From Microglena sp. YARC (Eukaryota > Chlorophyta > Chlorophyceae > Chlamydomonadales > Chlamydomonadaceae): DNA of 64,000 bases. Positions within the stretch are counted from its first letter, which is position 1, and every line of letters begins with the position of its first letter. The notes beneath the pieces are model-generated. The model was not told the DNA's origin and ran no database searches. It saw only the letters and a program-made list of their open reading frames with translations. The stretch spans positions 12,999,610-13,063,609 of the forward strand of contig CM039462.1 of assembly GCA_022414725.1 (NCBI GenBank), given 5' to 3'. This document shows, piece after piece, positions 1 to 10,144 of the stretch. Both the position numbers and the translations under genes were made by a program.

Positions 1-1057
1 TGAGCCAATAGGAACAAAAACAGGTTTCCCCCAAACACAGACCGTGTTTGAAATGACTGATGCATTTGGGATTTATCCAGTGTCAAGCTTTTGTTCACTT
101 TTAATTCGGATGGTGTTGCACCCAGGGGAATAGATTGCTTAATCAGTTCATTATCAGTTTCGTTTGATGACGTTGAGGTCCAGTCCATCAACAATTATCA
201 TCACCTCACCAGACTAATGGCTGTTCATAACACCCCTGCGACTTCCTCCAATATGTTGGTAATGCTCAGCTGTGGATTTAATTTCCATGTCAGATGATGA
301 GCCATATGTTATTGACCGTTTCCATGGTATCTTAGGTACCAAGGACTGTGTAATCAAAGGCAGGGTTCGAATCTGTATTGTTTGGGCAGATGCTGCAGTA
401 TTGTTGAGAGACAATGATTCAACAAGCTATGAGATTTCCGATCTACACCTTATTGTTCGAAGTGAAATTCAAGAGAATGTCACAGAACGTGTTGAATTTG
501 ACAACTTCTCATCCATGTTTCAACTCAATGAAAACGAAAACCAACAAACTAATATATACATTGCTTCCAGGGATATTGAGTATGCTATTGCAACGTTCAT
601 GACAGAAGATTTTCACTCCAAGACTTCAACACAAGACTATAACGGGACAAGCTACTATTTTTCACAAGGCATTCCAAGTATTATAACAAATGATGCTCCA
701 GTTTATGTTGGTATTAGTGTCAACAATATACCTGTTGCAGACCACCCAATAAACTATTTCAGGGCAAATGAATACTTGGACATCATTTTTGACAATGACA
801 ACAGATCAATGGAACACATGACTACATTGAAAAAGGATGGTACCCTATTAATACGAAGTGCAAGTACTCTAGCAACTCGTCAGTGGGCCCTGGGTCTACC
901 AATAGATGTAATGGATGAAGACATACCCTATAACATCACATTTCACAGCACTGGTAATATCAACACGAGGAACTATTCACTTTTATTCGTCAAGTACAAC
1001 TCTCTTTTGGAGATAGATACTGGTGAAAACGGCTCGAAATACTTTTTCACAAGGTAA
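1..1057 (+). pseudogene. Polinton-like virus capsid-like gene, 5' truncated and frameshifted
   Basis: Only the 3' part of this gene is in the window. The reading moves from frame 2 (positions 2-90) to frame 1 (about 91-270) and back to frame 2 (272-1057), so at least two frameshifts break it. The last open stretch is 261 codons and begins at a GTG preceded by an in-frame TAA, so 272 is not a natural start. The protein is rich in beta-strand-forming and Asn/Asp residues, as jelly-roll capsid proteins are (for example DLHLIVRSEI and NYSLLFVKYN). The major-capsid-like call rests on this texture and on its place beside a packaging ATPase and a penton-like gene. I see no diagnostic motif, so a minor virion protein is possible. 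Confidence 0.5.
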
Positions 1058-1065
1058 TATATAAA

Positions 1066-1281
1066 ATGGATAAATATTTGCTACCTCTCTGTCTAGAAAC
1101 ATGGCCTAATAGAGCCATTCAATATGCCCAACCAGCTACAAACTATGTAGGTAGGAGAATGATCCGACAACCGTTACTGAGACTGAGTTGCTGTGGGGTC
1201 GTCCTTTACCCAACAAGCCAAAGCCATACACATCCTGAGGACATCTCCTGTGGTTCCAAAAATTCCAGTGATCATTTGTAA
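1066..1281 (+). CDS. Small ORF in the viral remnant, function unknown
   Basis: This 71-codon ORF starts with ATG 8 bp after the stop of the capsid-like gene, on the same strand, as expected in a compact viral gene row. It has several Cys and Pro residues, no signal peptide and no recognisable motif. Since its neighbours are frameshifted, it may be the open half of a longer broken gene. It is weakly supported. Confidence 0.25.
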   Translation: MDKYLLPLCLETWPNRAIQYAQPATNYVGRRMIRQPLLRLSCCGVVLYPTSQSHTHPEDISCGSKNSSDHL

Positions 1282-1324
1282 ATTCCAGTAATTTTTTCTA
1301 TTATTTTCTAACTTGAAATTATAT

Positions 1325-1728
1325 ATGGAGGATATTGAGCAACTCAGTAACAATTTGGAGGATGTGGAAGTGATTCAACCCAAAGCAAAGAGGGTCATGT
1401 CTCAGAAGCAGAAAGAGGTACTAGCAAGAGCACGGGAAAAAGCTTGGGCCAAGAGAAAGAATTAGGAGAAATCAGTAGACAAGAGAAACAGCTCCAGAAA
1501 CAGGAGAAACAAGTGAAGCAAGAAGAAAAGGCTACTGAGATGAAACTTCGTAAGAAGGCAGTCAATAAGAGACTGAACACAACTATTGTTGTTAGTGATG
1601 ATGACTCTGACGAAGACGAACAGGTGATAACAGATGATTCCCAGCCAGAATCAGAAGAAGTTGAAGTGAAACAGATGTCAAGACAAATTAAAAACGCTTT
1701 GAACGTTACAAAAGTTCCAAAAAAATAA
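1325..1728 (+). pseudogene. Lys/Glu-rich coiled-coil-like viral protein, frameshifted
   Basis: An ATG at 1325 opens a frame rich in charged residues, with the run KQKEVLARAREKAWAKRK, that stops at a TAG near 1463. The adjacent frame continues without a break to 1728 with the same Lys/Glu/Gln-rich composition and then an acidic patch SDDDSDEDE. Composition matches across the junction near 1445-1463, so this is best read as one gene of about 134 codons broken by one frameshift. Basic, coiled-coil-like proteins of this type are common in Polinton-like viruses and virophages; the specific role is not known. Confidence 0.5.
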
Positions 1729-1815
1729 GCCAGGAGGAAACTGTTGAACTGTTTAGACAGAAAATAATGAATGATGGGAAACGACTGGCTTATCAATCAC
1801 TCTTCCCTGGTCACA

Positions 1816-2719
1816 ATGCCCTTTTTTAGTAAAATATTATGTCCTGTAAAAATAGATGAATATCACAGAAAACGCAAGTCAGTAATTTTATTCATAAAAA
1901 AACTCGTTTATAAGCCCAAACACTTACCCACAATGTTTAACACGTCCCTGCCACGCAACTATTTTGTAGCCCTTTTCATTGGGAGCCGAGGGAACTGGTA
2001 AAACATATTCTGTTTGCCAATTATTGAAACAATATGAGCTTGCGGGTTTTGATAAAAACCAAGCTATGAGAGTTATTGTTTTTAGCCCCACGCATGATGC
2101 AAATCCAGTATTCAATTGTCTGAAGATTGATCCTTCTGATATTGTAAATGATTACAGTGACTCCAAGCTTTTAGAAGTTATAGAAGACATCAAACAAGAA
2201 AAACAAAACACTGCAGAATACAAGAAAGATTTGCAAGTTTGGTCAAAGTTTTTCAATGGAAAAATAGATGCATTGACATTTGATGAGATAGATTTTCTCG
2301 AGAGAACTGCATACCAAAAGCCTACTTGTAGGTACCCAAACGGTGCAATAAATTATTTTGTATTGGATGATCTGGTGGGTAGTAGTGCATTCAAAAGTGT
2401 GGGTAAATCAGTATTGACAAACTTGGTTTTGAAGAACAGGCATTTGGGTATAAACATCATGATTTGCTCACAGAATTTGAAAGCTATACCCAAGAGCATC
2501 AGAACCAATACTTCATTGTTCGTTTTATTCAAGTTTGCATCAACCAAAATATTGGTAGATCTTCATGATGAAGTCAGCTCTACTCTCACCTTGAAGAAGT
2601 TTGAGAGGCTGTATATACATGCAACACAGGATGAGCATGACTCTCTTGTTATAGATTTCACAGGAGACAAACTAAATAGGTTCAAGAAAAACTTTGATAT
2701 TGTTCTGAACCTGCAATAA
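1816..2719 (+). pseudogene. A32/FtsK-HerA-type genome packaging ATPase of a Polinton-like virus, probably frameshifted
   Basis: The 246-codon open part (1979-2719) has a Walker A motif, GAEGTGKT, at its very start. A Walker B motif, YFVLDDL, lies near residue 127, and a downstream ICSQN motif is followed by an IR-N pattern, as in A32-like packaging ATPases of Polintons, virophages and PLVs. These enzymes pump viral DNA into preformed capsids. Family members carry a beta-strand segment before Walker A. Such a segment (ending NYFVALFI) is present from an ATG at 1816 but in frame 1, while Walker A is in frame 2. A frameshift at about 1976-1980 therefore splits the gene. Family identity is the firmest call in the viral block. 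Confidence 0.75.
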
Positions 2720-2751
2720 GACATTTTATTTTTCTAACTGATTGTTAAAGA

Positions 2752-2997
2752 ATGGCCTCTTTGACACAAGAATACAAGCAAACGAATGAATACAAAAACT
2801 TCAGAGCTGCAATTTTAGACATGTCTCCTGGTCTACCTGAATACTTGGTAGATGTAGCTATTTCTGTACATATCAATAAACCATTGTTGTATAGGGACAA
2901 GAAAGCTATCAGGAAAGACTTGCTGAATAAAATTAAACCTGTTTCTGGTACTGAGGTTTTAGATGGCTTGGTTACAATACAAAATGTTACAGTATAA
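2752..2997 (+). CDS. Intact 81-aa viral-block protein, function unknown
   Basis: This ATG-initiated ORF begins 32 bp after the ATPase stop and ends 18 bp before the penton-like start. Unlike its neighbours it has no visible frameshift. It is a soluble, mildly basic protein with an N-terminal charged helix and no transmembrane segment. I recognise no family. Position between the ATPase and the minor-capsid-like gene suggests a virion or morphogenesis role, which is inference only. Confidence 0.45.
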   Translation: MASLTQEYKQTNEYKNFRAAILDMSPGLPEYLVDVAISVHINKPLLYRDKKAIRKDLLNKIKPVSGTEVLDGLVTIQNVTV

Positions 2998-3015
2998 TAT
3001 ATCCCATATTATAAA

Positions 3016-3841
3016 ATGTCTCCACCTGTCTTGAAAACACAATTGTTGTACATATCAAGCACGTTTCGAACAAGTGGAACGCCTGACAATTTCACAACAT
3101 CATTGCCTGCAGGAGTCCTGCAAATCCCTATGGAGGGAGGACGAAAGTCACAGTTGCAGATGTCATCATCAACAGGTGTTTTTATTCGATTAGGGCAAGT
3201 AACAATGACTTTATTGTTAACAACAATGGTACCAAGACATCAATCAGAATTCCAATTGGGAACTATACCCTTGATTCTTGGCTGACAGAATTGGGTGTGT
3301 TGCTTACGGGATGGACAATAACCATAATGAAACAAACGGGCTTTGTATATTCAACCCTCCTGGGCCAGGGTATTCATTCGAATTCAAAGATAAAAGTAGT
3401 TATTTGTTTGGGTTCCTGCCTCACGAAACACCTGGTGGTGCTCCCATTGTTAGCTCCTTTCCATTGCGTTTAAATCTTGAAAGTTTCCTGACCATCCATC
3501 ATTCGCTCCCAAAGATAACCAACTCGGCTGTGAATAATTTCAGACAGAATAACATGCAAGAATCAGATGTATTAATCAGACTACCCGTGAATGTTGAGAG
3601 TTTTGCCAACATCATTTATCAGAACACAGCAGACGACTTTTCTTTCTATACAAGCGCCTCACATGTGTCAGAACTGAGTTTGAGCATTAAAGATGAACAT
3701 AAAGACTCTATAGGGCCTTTTCCCTACGACTGGAGCATCACTCTCAGAATAGATTATGAATCTGATACTGATCCTATGAATTCTATTTTATCAATTTTGA
3801 AATCCATAGACCAGAAATTGCTTTTACTTTCCATCAAATAA
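3016..3841 (+). pseudogene. Minor capsid (penton)-like gene of the viral remnant, frameshifted twice
   Basis: Coding sense passes from frame 1 (from ATG 3016 to about 3130) to frame 3 (about 3145-3300) and then frame 2 (about 3290-3841), so at least two indels break a gene of about 275 codons. The start region contains TFRTSGTPDNF, the middle has RIPIGNYTLDSW, and the end has many alternating hydrophobic strands. This pattern and the position after the ATPase resemble penton or minor capsid proteins of Polinton-like viruses. A final hydrophobic helix precedes the stop at 3841. The exact family is inferred. Confidence 0.45.
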
Positions 3842-3853
3842 TATCAAGAGTAT

Positions 3854-4117
3854 ATTAATGGATTCTTTAATACTCTCAAATCTGGCGTTGGTAAGGCTGT
3901 AGGCACTTTCGGGAATGTGGTTAGGAAGGTAGCAGATTTCGGTGGAGGTGTAGCTCGGAAGGTGGGACAGTTCTCTATACCGGTCTCTAACGCCGCAGCG
4001 GGGATAGCGGACATTCTCGGGCAAAGTGCCGTGGCGGATGGGATACGATCAGTAGGAAGTGCGTTACATGGCTTCTCACCGGAAGCAGAGAAAATCCTGT
4101 CTAAAGCTAGCGGATAG
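3854..4117 (+). pseudogene. Small Gly/Ala-rich amphipathic protein, start codon out of frame
   Basis: The frame reaching the stop at 4117 is open from at least 3842 and encodes an amphipathic protein with repeated RKV and GGG patterns (VRKVADFGGGVARKVGQF). The ATG at 3858 lies one frame away, consistent with a one-base deletion just after it; the first in-frame start is the GTG at 3917. Short membrane-active virion proteins have this texture, but function is not shown. It is the last readable gene of the viral remnant. Confidence 0.45.
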
Positions 4118-4174
4118 GGAGAGTAGCACAGGGAATAGGCAAATTCATGATGTAACGATATCTCTTTACGCTAT

Positions 4175-4896
4175 CTATCCATCTAAGCCGACTGCATCCA
4201 TAGCATTGTCTAGCTCGTTCATGTACCCCGCATCCGCTTCATCCATTTCTTGAGTGCCTTCTCCGCGATGGCACCTGCAATACAAGAGAGTGAGAGGGGC
4301 GGACATCAGATCGGACAGCGGAGTGTAAAGACAGTACTATATAAATTATTTCACCAACACACACACCTCTTCTGCGCTGACTCATAACCATACTCGTCGT
4401 CATCCTCGAGGCTCGACATCTCTGGGGGTGCAGATGCGAAAGCTTTCGCATGAAGAGCATCATCATCCTCTTGGCTGAATTTGACCTCACTTGTATCCAT
4501 CCCCCTGATCTCCAACTTTTCTTCGCGGATCCTCTTCGCGATTGTCCTCGCCTTCTCAAGCGAATCATGCAGCTTACCAGATGTCTCCGCTTCAGCTTGC
4601 ACGAGAGCGAGCTGCTTATCCAGATTATTCTGGACTTTGATGGCTGCTTCATCAGTCCTCCATATGTTTAATATGGAAGATAGCGTCTTCATCGTCTCAG
4701 CCCGCGAACTGGTATCATTCCAGTCATTAAGCTCCTGCTGATACGCAGAAATGAGAGCCGTCCTAACAGGATTGTCACCAACGAAGGATGTTACGGCCTC
4801 ACCGCATCTAGTAGAGCATGTCATACCATTCTTGGATTTCTTGTTGCAACTGAGTGAAAGACAACCAGGGCGAATTCGGATGCTTTTGGGAGGCAT
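4175..4896 (-). CDS. Two-exon gene, 209 aa, unknown function
   Basis: Exon 1 runs 4896-4367 and ends AAGAG^GTGTGT; exon 2 runs 4274-4175 after the acceptor TTGTATTGCAG. The 92-bp intron joins the exons in phase 2 and keeps the frame open to a TAG, giving 209 aa. Reading through the intron would stop after four codons. The protein has an N-terminal Cys- and basic-residue patch (residues 1-32), a central helical Glu/Lys region (about 75-125) and an acidic C-terminus. No signal peptide, membrane segment or known domain is visible. It converges on the viral remnant, whose last stop (4117) is 57 bp away. It could be a host gene beside the insertion or a captured gene. The splice structure is well supported, the function is not. 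Confidence 0.6.
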
Positions 4897-4961
4897 CTCG
4901 AAGGATGAGAGATACTGACAAAAAGTCGCTAGCGGACACGGAATGGATGAAGAAGCGCCTG

Positions 4962-5255
4962 TCCTGATTTCCTCTTGACTTCCTCTTGACTTCCTCTCGA
5001 CTTCCTCTAATGGTCGGCTGGAATTCTAGGGGGGGCAAGGTCCATACGCACGATCGGAGTCAGGTTCACACTTCAGCGTAGGGCGATTCGCGGCTGGAAT
5101 TCTAGGAGGGGGCAAGTCCATACTGTGGACGTTGGGGGGGGGGGGTAAACGACGCACGATCGGAGTCAGGTTCACACTTCAGCGTAGGGCGATTCGCGGC
5201 TGGAATTCTAGTGGGGCAAGGTCCATACTGTGGACGTTGGGGGGGTAAACGTTGT
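4962..5255. repeat. Tandem repeats upstream of the 209-aa gene
   Basis: A short GACTTCCTCTT-type repeat (4962-5007, four copies) is followed by a 106-bp unit beginning CGGCTGGAATTCTAG. Starts are at 5015 (short copy), 5091 and 5197 (partial). Each unit contains a G run, TCCATAC and the block GATCGGAGTCAGGTTCACAC. The array sits where the promoter of the - strand gene would be. Confidence 0.75.
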
Positions 5256-5534
5256 ACTGGGCCTGCCGACGACTACTCTTTTTTCTTATCCATTCGTGTA
5301 ACCTCCCGTCACGCAGTGATGGTCGCGTCAGCTCCCGAATCTTAGGCGAATCATCCATGGCAAATCACGGTACTGATCGATCATTTGAGAGAAAGACGAC
5401 AGAACGCCCACAAAAAAAAATAGCCCGGGCAATCGCTAGACAGTCGCGGGATTTACCTACCCTTCTTTTGCATTTTTCGGAAATTTCTATATACTCGGGA
5501 AAGATGCCGTCGTGCCGCTAGTGCAATACTTACT
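5256..5534. other. Unassigned spacer
   Basis: This is single-copy sequence between the promoter-side repeat and the left edge of the duplicated block. A 270-bp open frame runs across it but has no recognisable motif and no related copy in the window. I see no supported gene here. Confidence 0.5.
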
Positions 5535-5908
5535 CCTGTCGCTTCTAGGCAAAACGAAAAGTTGTGGAGAAAGCACTAAGCAGCTTCGAGGCCGACAGAC
5601 CACATGGAAGTATGTGCCCCAGGCTTACTCGTCAACCTAACTGAAATTTAAAATGGGAATTCTTCACCTTGCAACGGGGCGTGGAGTTCCTGTCCGCTTG
5701 CTTCCACTGGGTGAGGCTACTGTTCACTAAAAGGAACATAGTGCACCATGTAGTTGACATCATCAGCTTTCCAGCCACTGTTTTGTATCTGAAATACGCG
5801 TAGCAGCTTCTAGGCAGCTCCCTATCCTCGTCCTTGGGTCTAACCCTATCGCTAGCTAGTAAGCAAATGTATTTAAAATCCAACGGTGACTGTAGCTAGC
5901 TCCGGCTT

Positions 5909-6616
5909 TATCAGCTTAGACACTTCAAGAGTGGAGAGATACTCGCAGCGGTCAAACGTGCCAATCTTTTAACGCAAGATGAGAATAATTAAAAGGACTG
6001 GGTACACACATAAGACACCAGCGGTGGCAGAGGCTATCAGCTATAATCACTTCTAAGAGTGGACAGAGATGTATGCAGCGGAGACAGACGCGCCAATCTA
6101 TACACAGAGACGAGAATAGCTTTACAAGCACTGGAGACCCATCAAGGGGCACCAGTGGTGGAAGAGACCGTTGACTATAACCTAACTAGAACCTAAGTCA
6201 GGTATATCCACATAGAGATGCAACGGTAACCTAGCTGACAGGAAGCTGTCACCACTGAGTCACTCAAAGGATGACACAGTCTGCGGGAAGCTGTCAGTAC
6301 GGGAAGCTGTCACAGTACTGTCAGGACCGATAGTTCTAAGGGAGTACAGAAGTAGTCACCAAGTCATAAAACGCGTGAGAGCAACGCAATTCATGCTGAT
6401 AGAGGCGGGAGCCTGTAACCTGAGTCTATAACCTAAGCCAGGAATCTTAAGCCGGGAGCCGGCAAGACAGTGCGTGTCAGTAGAACCGGTGACGCAGCCA
6501 ACAGGAAGCTGTCACCGTGCAGAAAAGCAGTTACTATCTACAGCAATAGTTCTAAGGAAGTACAGTAGTAGTCACCAAGACATAAACGATCAAGTGAACC
6601 GCAATTGATGCTGATA
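5909..6616. mobile_element. TATCAGC short inverted-repeat transposon carrying a nested relative
   Basis: The ends are TATCAGCTTAGAC and GATGCTGATA (terminal inverted repeat TATCAGC). A related element with the same ends is inserted at 6035-6401 and flanked by the 5-bp direct repeat GAGGC; unit B lacks this insertion and shows the empty site. The outer copy without the insert would be about 340 bp. No transposase frame is present, so it is non-autonomous. Confidence 0.75.
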
Positions 6617-7446
6617 CTCCACCTATGACGCAGGTGACATACAATACGACTACTCCACCTATGACACCAGGGTCAGAGAACAATAAACTGGTAGCAAACA
6701 AAAAAATTAAGGAACGGCTGAAAACCAGGAAACCAGAAGAAAGCCTTGACTAAGATAAAAGGATGAGAAAAGATGAACCAAAAACCACTGTAGTACTCCG
6801 AAATTGTAGCAGCAAAAACAACTTGGATCATACCGAGCTGAGACCAAAAAGGAAATGTAACCATCCATGGTAAGCGCAAAAATACTATTCATCCAGAATA
6901 GTAGGCACCAAACCAGAAAATCACAGGGAGGCCAAACAGAAATCAATCCTAATACCAAAGGAAGGGGAACAACGGTGACTGAAAGAACCGAGAACTTAAC
7001 CTAAAGAGAAGACTGAAAGATCGTGTGAGAGCAGCACACGAGAGAATCAAAGCCTAAAGGACGCAGACAAGAGGACACTAAAGTCCTCTTGTCTAAAATT
7101 ACTATTAAAAAAAAAAAAGTCGATGGAAAAATCCACTACCTTAAAAATCATTCTTAGCATAGAATTCATGACTAGGTTGGGATGAAAAAACCATGATGAA
7201 CTGGTTTCTTACGTAAAAATGGAAGTAAGAAGACGTATGAAAGTTAATTATCATAAATCCCTAGCTACGGCACTAACGAAAACATTATAGGAGGTGGGTA
7301 TCGCACCGCAAAGAACGTGTACACTCAAGACAAACCAAGCGCCTAACCACAAGCAAACCAAACCTGCAGCAACTGAAAAAATCCAAAGGATGCGAAGTTA
7401 AAAATTTCAAGAAACTCGTGACCAACAAAGGAAACTCAACCAAGGC

Positions 7447-7690
7447 GAAAGAGGTCATGGGAGCTGTGCGTGGCAAGTGAGTGAGATATAAGGATGGGGT
7501 GCCAAGGCGCAAGAGGTCATGGGAGCTGTGCGTGGCAAGTGAGTGAGATAGAAGGATGGGGTGCCAAGGCGCAAGAGGTCATGGGAGCTGTGCGTGGCAA
7601 GTGAGTGAGATATAAGGATGGGGTGCCAAGGCGCAAGAGGTCATGGGAGCTGTGCGTGGCAAGTGAGTGAGATAGAAGGATGCGGTGTGG
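7447..7690 (+). repeat. 59-bp repeats of the Nopp140 penultimate exon end with its splice donor (unit A; also 15,940-16,183)
   Basis: Each unit encodes the exon end GWGAKAQEVMGAVRGK and the donor GGCAA^GTGAGTGAG. Degenerate relatives that keep GGGAGCTG and a GTGAG-type donor occur at 8,310-8,345, 8,380-8,440 and 8,525-8,590. Confidence 0.8.
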
Positions 7691-8020
7691 GGTATTGATG
7701 ATAGTGGTGATGATGATGATGATTACATGTTGTGGTGATAGTGGTGATGATAGTTGTGATAGTGGTTATGGTGATGATGATTACATGTTGTGATGATAGT
7801 GGTGATGATGATGATGATTACATGTTGTGGTGATAGTGGTGATGATAGTTGTGATAGTGGTTATGGTGATGATGATTACATGTTGTGATGATAGCGGTGA
7901 TGATGATGATGATTACATGTTGTGGTGATAGTGGTGATGATGATGATAATTACATGTTGTGGTGATAGTGGTGATAGCGGTGATGATGATGATGATGATG
8001 ATGATTACATGTTCCTGGTG
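7690..8020. repeat. GAT-rich minisatellite in the last Nopp140 intron copy
   Basis: A GATGATGATTACATGTTGTG block alternates with GTGATAGTGGTGAT. Corresponding copies lie at 16,185-16,515 and, inverted, at 29,485-29,815. The open frames in it are simple-sequence artefacts. Confidence 0.8.
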
Positions 8021-8126
8021 CCCGACTTGGCCTCCCAAATGTGCCCGTGGCTTGACGGAGTCAAGGGGGACTTATTGCCCACTCCTGGTCGGCCAGGATG
8101 GATGGGGTTCCCAGTCACAACTAGGG

Positions 8127-8305
8127 GTCGGCTATGTTAAATAACATTAGTGAATAAATAATATTATATAGTATTAGTCGGACGAGCCGTCTCACCAGAA
8201 TTCCGAATTTATTTGAAAAACTAATATTATTGTGATACTATTGAATGAATAATATTAGTTAATATTTGTTTTTCAAACACTTATATTAGTTGCCGTTCAC
8301 TAGTC
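8127..8305. repeat. AT-rich dispersed repeat
   Basis: An AT-rich block with many AATATTA motifs lies between GTCGGCTATG and TTGCCGTTC. Related copies lie at 16,620-16,798, inverted at 29,213-29,388, and a diverged copy at 59,107-59,277 in the other Nopp140 paralog. The copy at 59 kb shows that it existed before the local duplications. Confidence 0.6.
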
Positions 8306-8980
8306 GCAACCGATATTGGGAGCTGAACGAGGCTCGTGAGTGAGATGGGGAGATGTTTTTGTATTCCCCTCTCCTGGTTGTAGAGGATGGATGGGGTTTT
8401 CAGTCAAACAGACATTGGGAGCTGTATGTGGCAGGTGAGAGAGACACAGAGGCTTGGTGTGCCTTGCTAAAACATTACATAACAGTACATTACACTGTCA
8501 TCGATATTTTTGAATGCCCCCTCCTGGTTGTAGAGGACGGATGGGGGTTCCAGTCATACAATATTTTGGGCGCTGTACGTGATCAGTGAGTACAACAAGG
8601 AAGCTTGATGTACCTTACTGAAACATAAAAGAATGTTTCCAAGATGTGTTGAAATGTTTGAATGAATAATGAACTATCTCTCATCTCGCTGTCGCTGGTT
8701 TGTGTCAGGAGACCCACCTCCTGGGGTGAAAGTCCTTTCACAACTAAAACAAGCAAAAAAATTGCGTCTACTGAAGTTTGTTAGGTACAAAGGTTACCTA
8801 GAAATGACCTAAATTGACTCAAAACAACCAGAAATAGCATCAACTAGCATGGGACAGACTAACACAGCCTAGTAATAGCCATACAACACCTTAGGGAAGC
8901 CTGGAATAGCATTGACATAGCCTGGAACATAATGAACTATCCCTCATCTCTATTACATTGCGTTGTCATCAACAGGGCAG

Positions 8981-9176
8981 CAGGGTTCTTCCAAGCAAGC
9001 GCTTTAGCGCGCTGGCGTGCTGCCTTTTGAGCCCCACTGCGCGTTTTGCGCAGTTTTTTTTGCACCCCCCTGTGGGCGCAGCAAGCAATTTTTGCGCTTT
9101 TTGAACTACTAAGTGCAGTTTTTACTTTTTCAAGTGCGCTAAAGCGCTGGCCAATTTGGTCAATGGAAGTACCCTG
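8981..9176. mobile_element. CAGGGTA hAT-like MITE (unit A)
   Basis: The ends are CAGGGTTCTTCC and GGAAGTACCCTG, with internal palindromic GCGCTTTAGCGC motifs. CAACAGGGCAG directly precedes the left end and directly follows the right end, which fits an 8-bp target duplication with a slight choice of boundary. Counterparts are at 17,474-17,667 and 28,333-28,526. It sits in the last Nopp140 intron. Confidence 0.7.
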
Positions 9177-9323
9177 CAACAGGGCAGTGTTTACCCAAGA
9201 CACGCTCGACCCACAAAATCCCTGAGGGGCCTTCCAACTAATCTTCACAAATATATATGCAAGATTGCAGCAACCAGGCATTTTTGTCAGCACTAATTGT
9301 ATTTATCCGCACCTCCCCTGCAG

Positions 9324-9426
9324 GGATTTCCGACATGAGAAGACAAAGAAGAAGAGGGGATCCTACAAGGGAGGCCTAATCGACTCTGGAGCAACAAATT
9401 CATACAAGTACCCGGACAGCGACTAG
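9324..9426 (+). pseudogene. Duplicated terminal exon of the Nopp140-type gene (unit A)
   Basis: After the acceptor CCCCTGCAG the frame reads DFRHEKTKKKRGSYKGG and runs to SYKYPDSD and a stop. This is the C-terminal half of the SRP40 C-terminal domain. It is identical in sense to the terminal exon of the gene on the - strand (28,186-28,084). Upstream there are only fragments of the penultimate exon (7,447-7,690), so this copy has no complete gene. Confidence 0.8.
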
Positions 9427-9810
9427 ATTAGACACAGTAGTAGCACCTATGTTTCATATTCTTGTAACTGAAAAAGAAAGCTGCTGATTAGAGCTTTCCT
9501 TTCAGCTACTATTGGCAGTTTCTAAGTCAGCCACTCGACTGCTCTAACAGATTTCTGTAGCTCCAACTGATTTCATCTTCTCCAATAGATTTCAGAATTG
9601 CTGGAAAACCTGCTTCGTTTCAAGCTACGGATAGCAGCTTCCAAGCAGCTCCATTAGCCAGCCACTGGGTCAAGCCCGAAGCTTTGGACTGCATTAAAAT
9701 GGATTAGAATGCCCCTTGTGCCAGATTTTGAATATTGAAATTGAAATTGTTACATCCGTGTAATACCGTTACTCACAGGACGTGAAGTTAAGGCCACCAT
9801 AGCTTAAGCC

Positions 9811-10144
9811 TATCAGCATCAATTGCGGTTCACTTGATCGTTTATATCTTGGTGACTACTACTGTACTTCCTTAGAACTATAGCTGTGGATAGTAACTGC
9901 TTTTCTGCACGGTGACAGCTTCCTGTTGGCTGCGTCACCGTTCTACTGACACGCACTGTCTTGCCGGCTCCCGGCTCAAGATTCCTGGCTTAGGTTCTAG
10001 ACTCAGGTTACAGGCTCCCGCCTCTGCCACCGCTGGTGTCTTATGTGTGTACCCAGTCCTTTTAATTATTCTCATCTTGCGTTAAAAGATTGGCGCGTTT
10101 GACCGCTGCGAGTATCTCTCCACTCTTGAAGTGTCTAAGCTGAT
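9811..10144. mobile_element. TATCAGC element, copy 2
   Basis: It begins TATCAGCATCAATTGCGG after AAGCC and ends with a degenerate GCTGATG. Its left flank matches the uninterrupted sequence at about 40,283, where AAGCC continues into GGAGCTAGC. This copy therefore inserted at that AAGCC site. Confidence 0.7.

Noticed and set aside
1395..1796. 133-codon frame on the - strand
   Set aside because: It is the Ser/Phe-rich shadow of the Lys/Glu-rich viral frame on the + strand.
5252..5521. 89-codon frame on the + strand
   Set aside because: It starts inside a tandem repeat, has no recognisable motif and no supporting context.
5632..5883. 83-codon frame that recurs at 14,511 and 22,742
   Set aside because: Its recurrence comes from the large DNA duplications, not from protein conservation, and no motif or splice context supports it. 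The same holds for the 68- and 83-codon frames at 6,673-6,958 and their copies.
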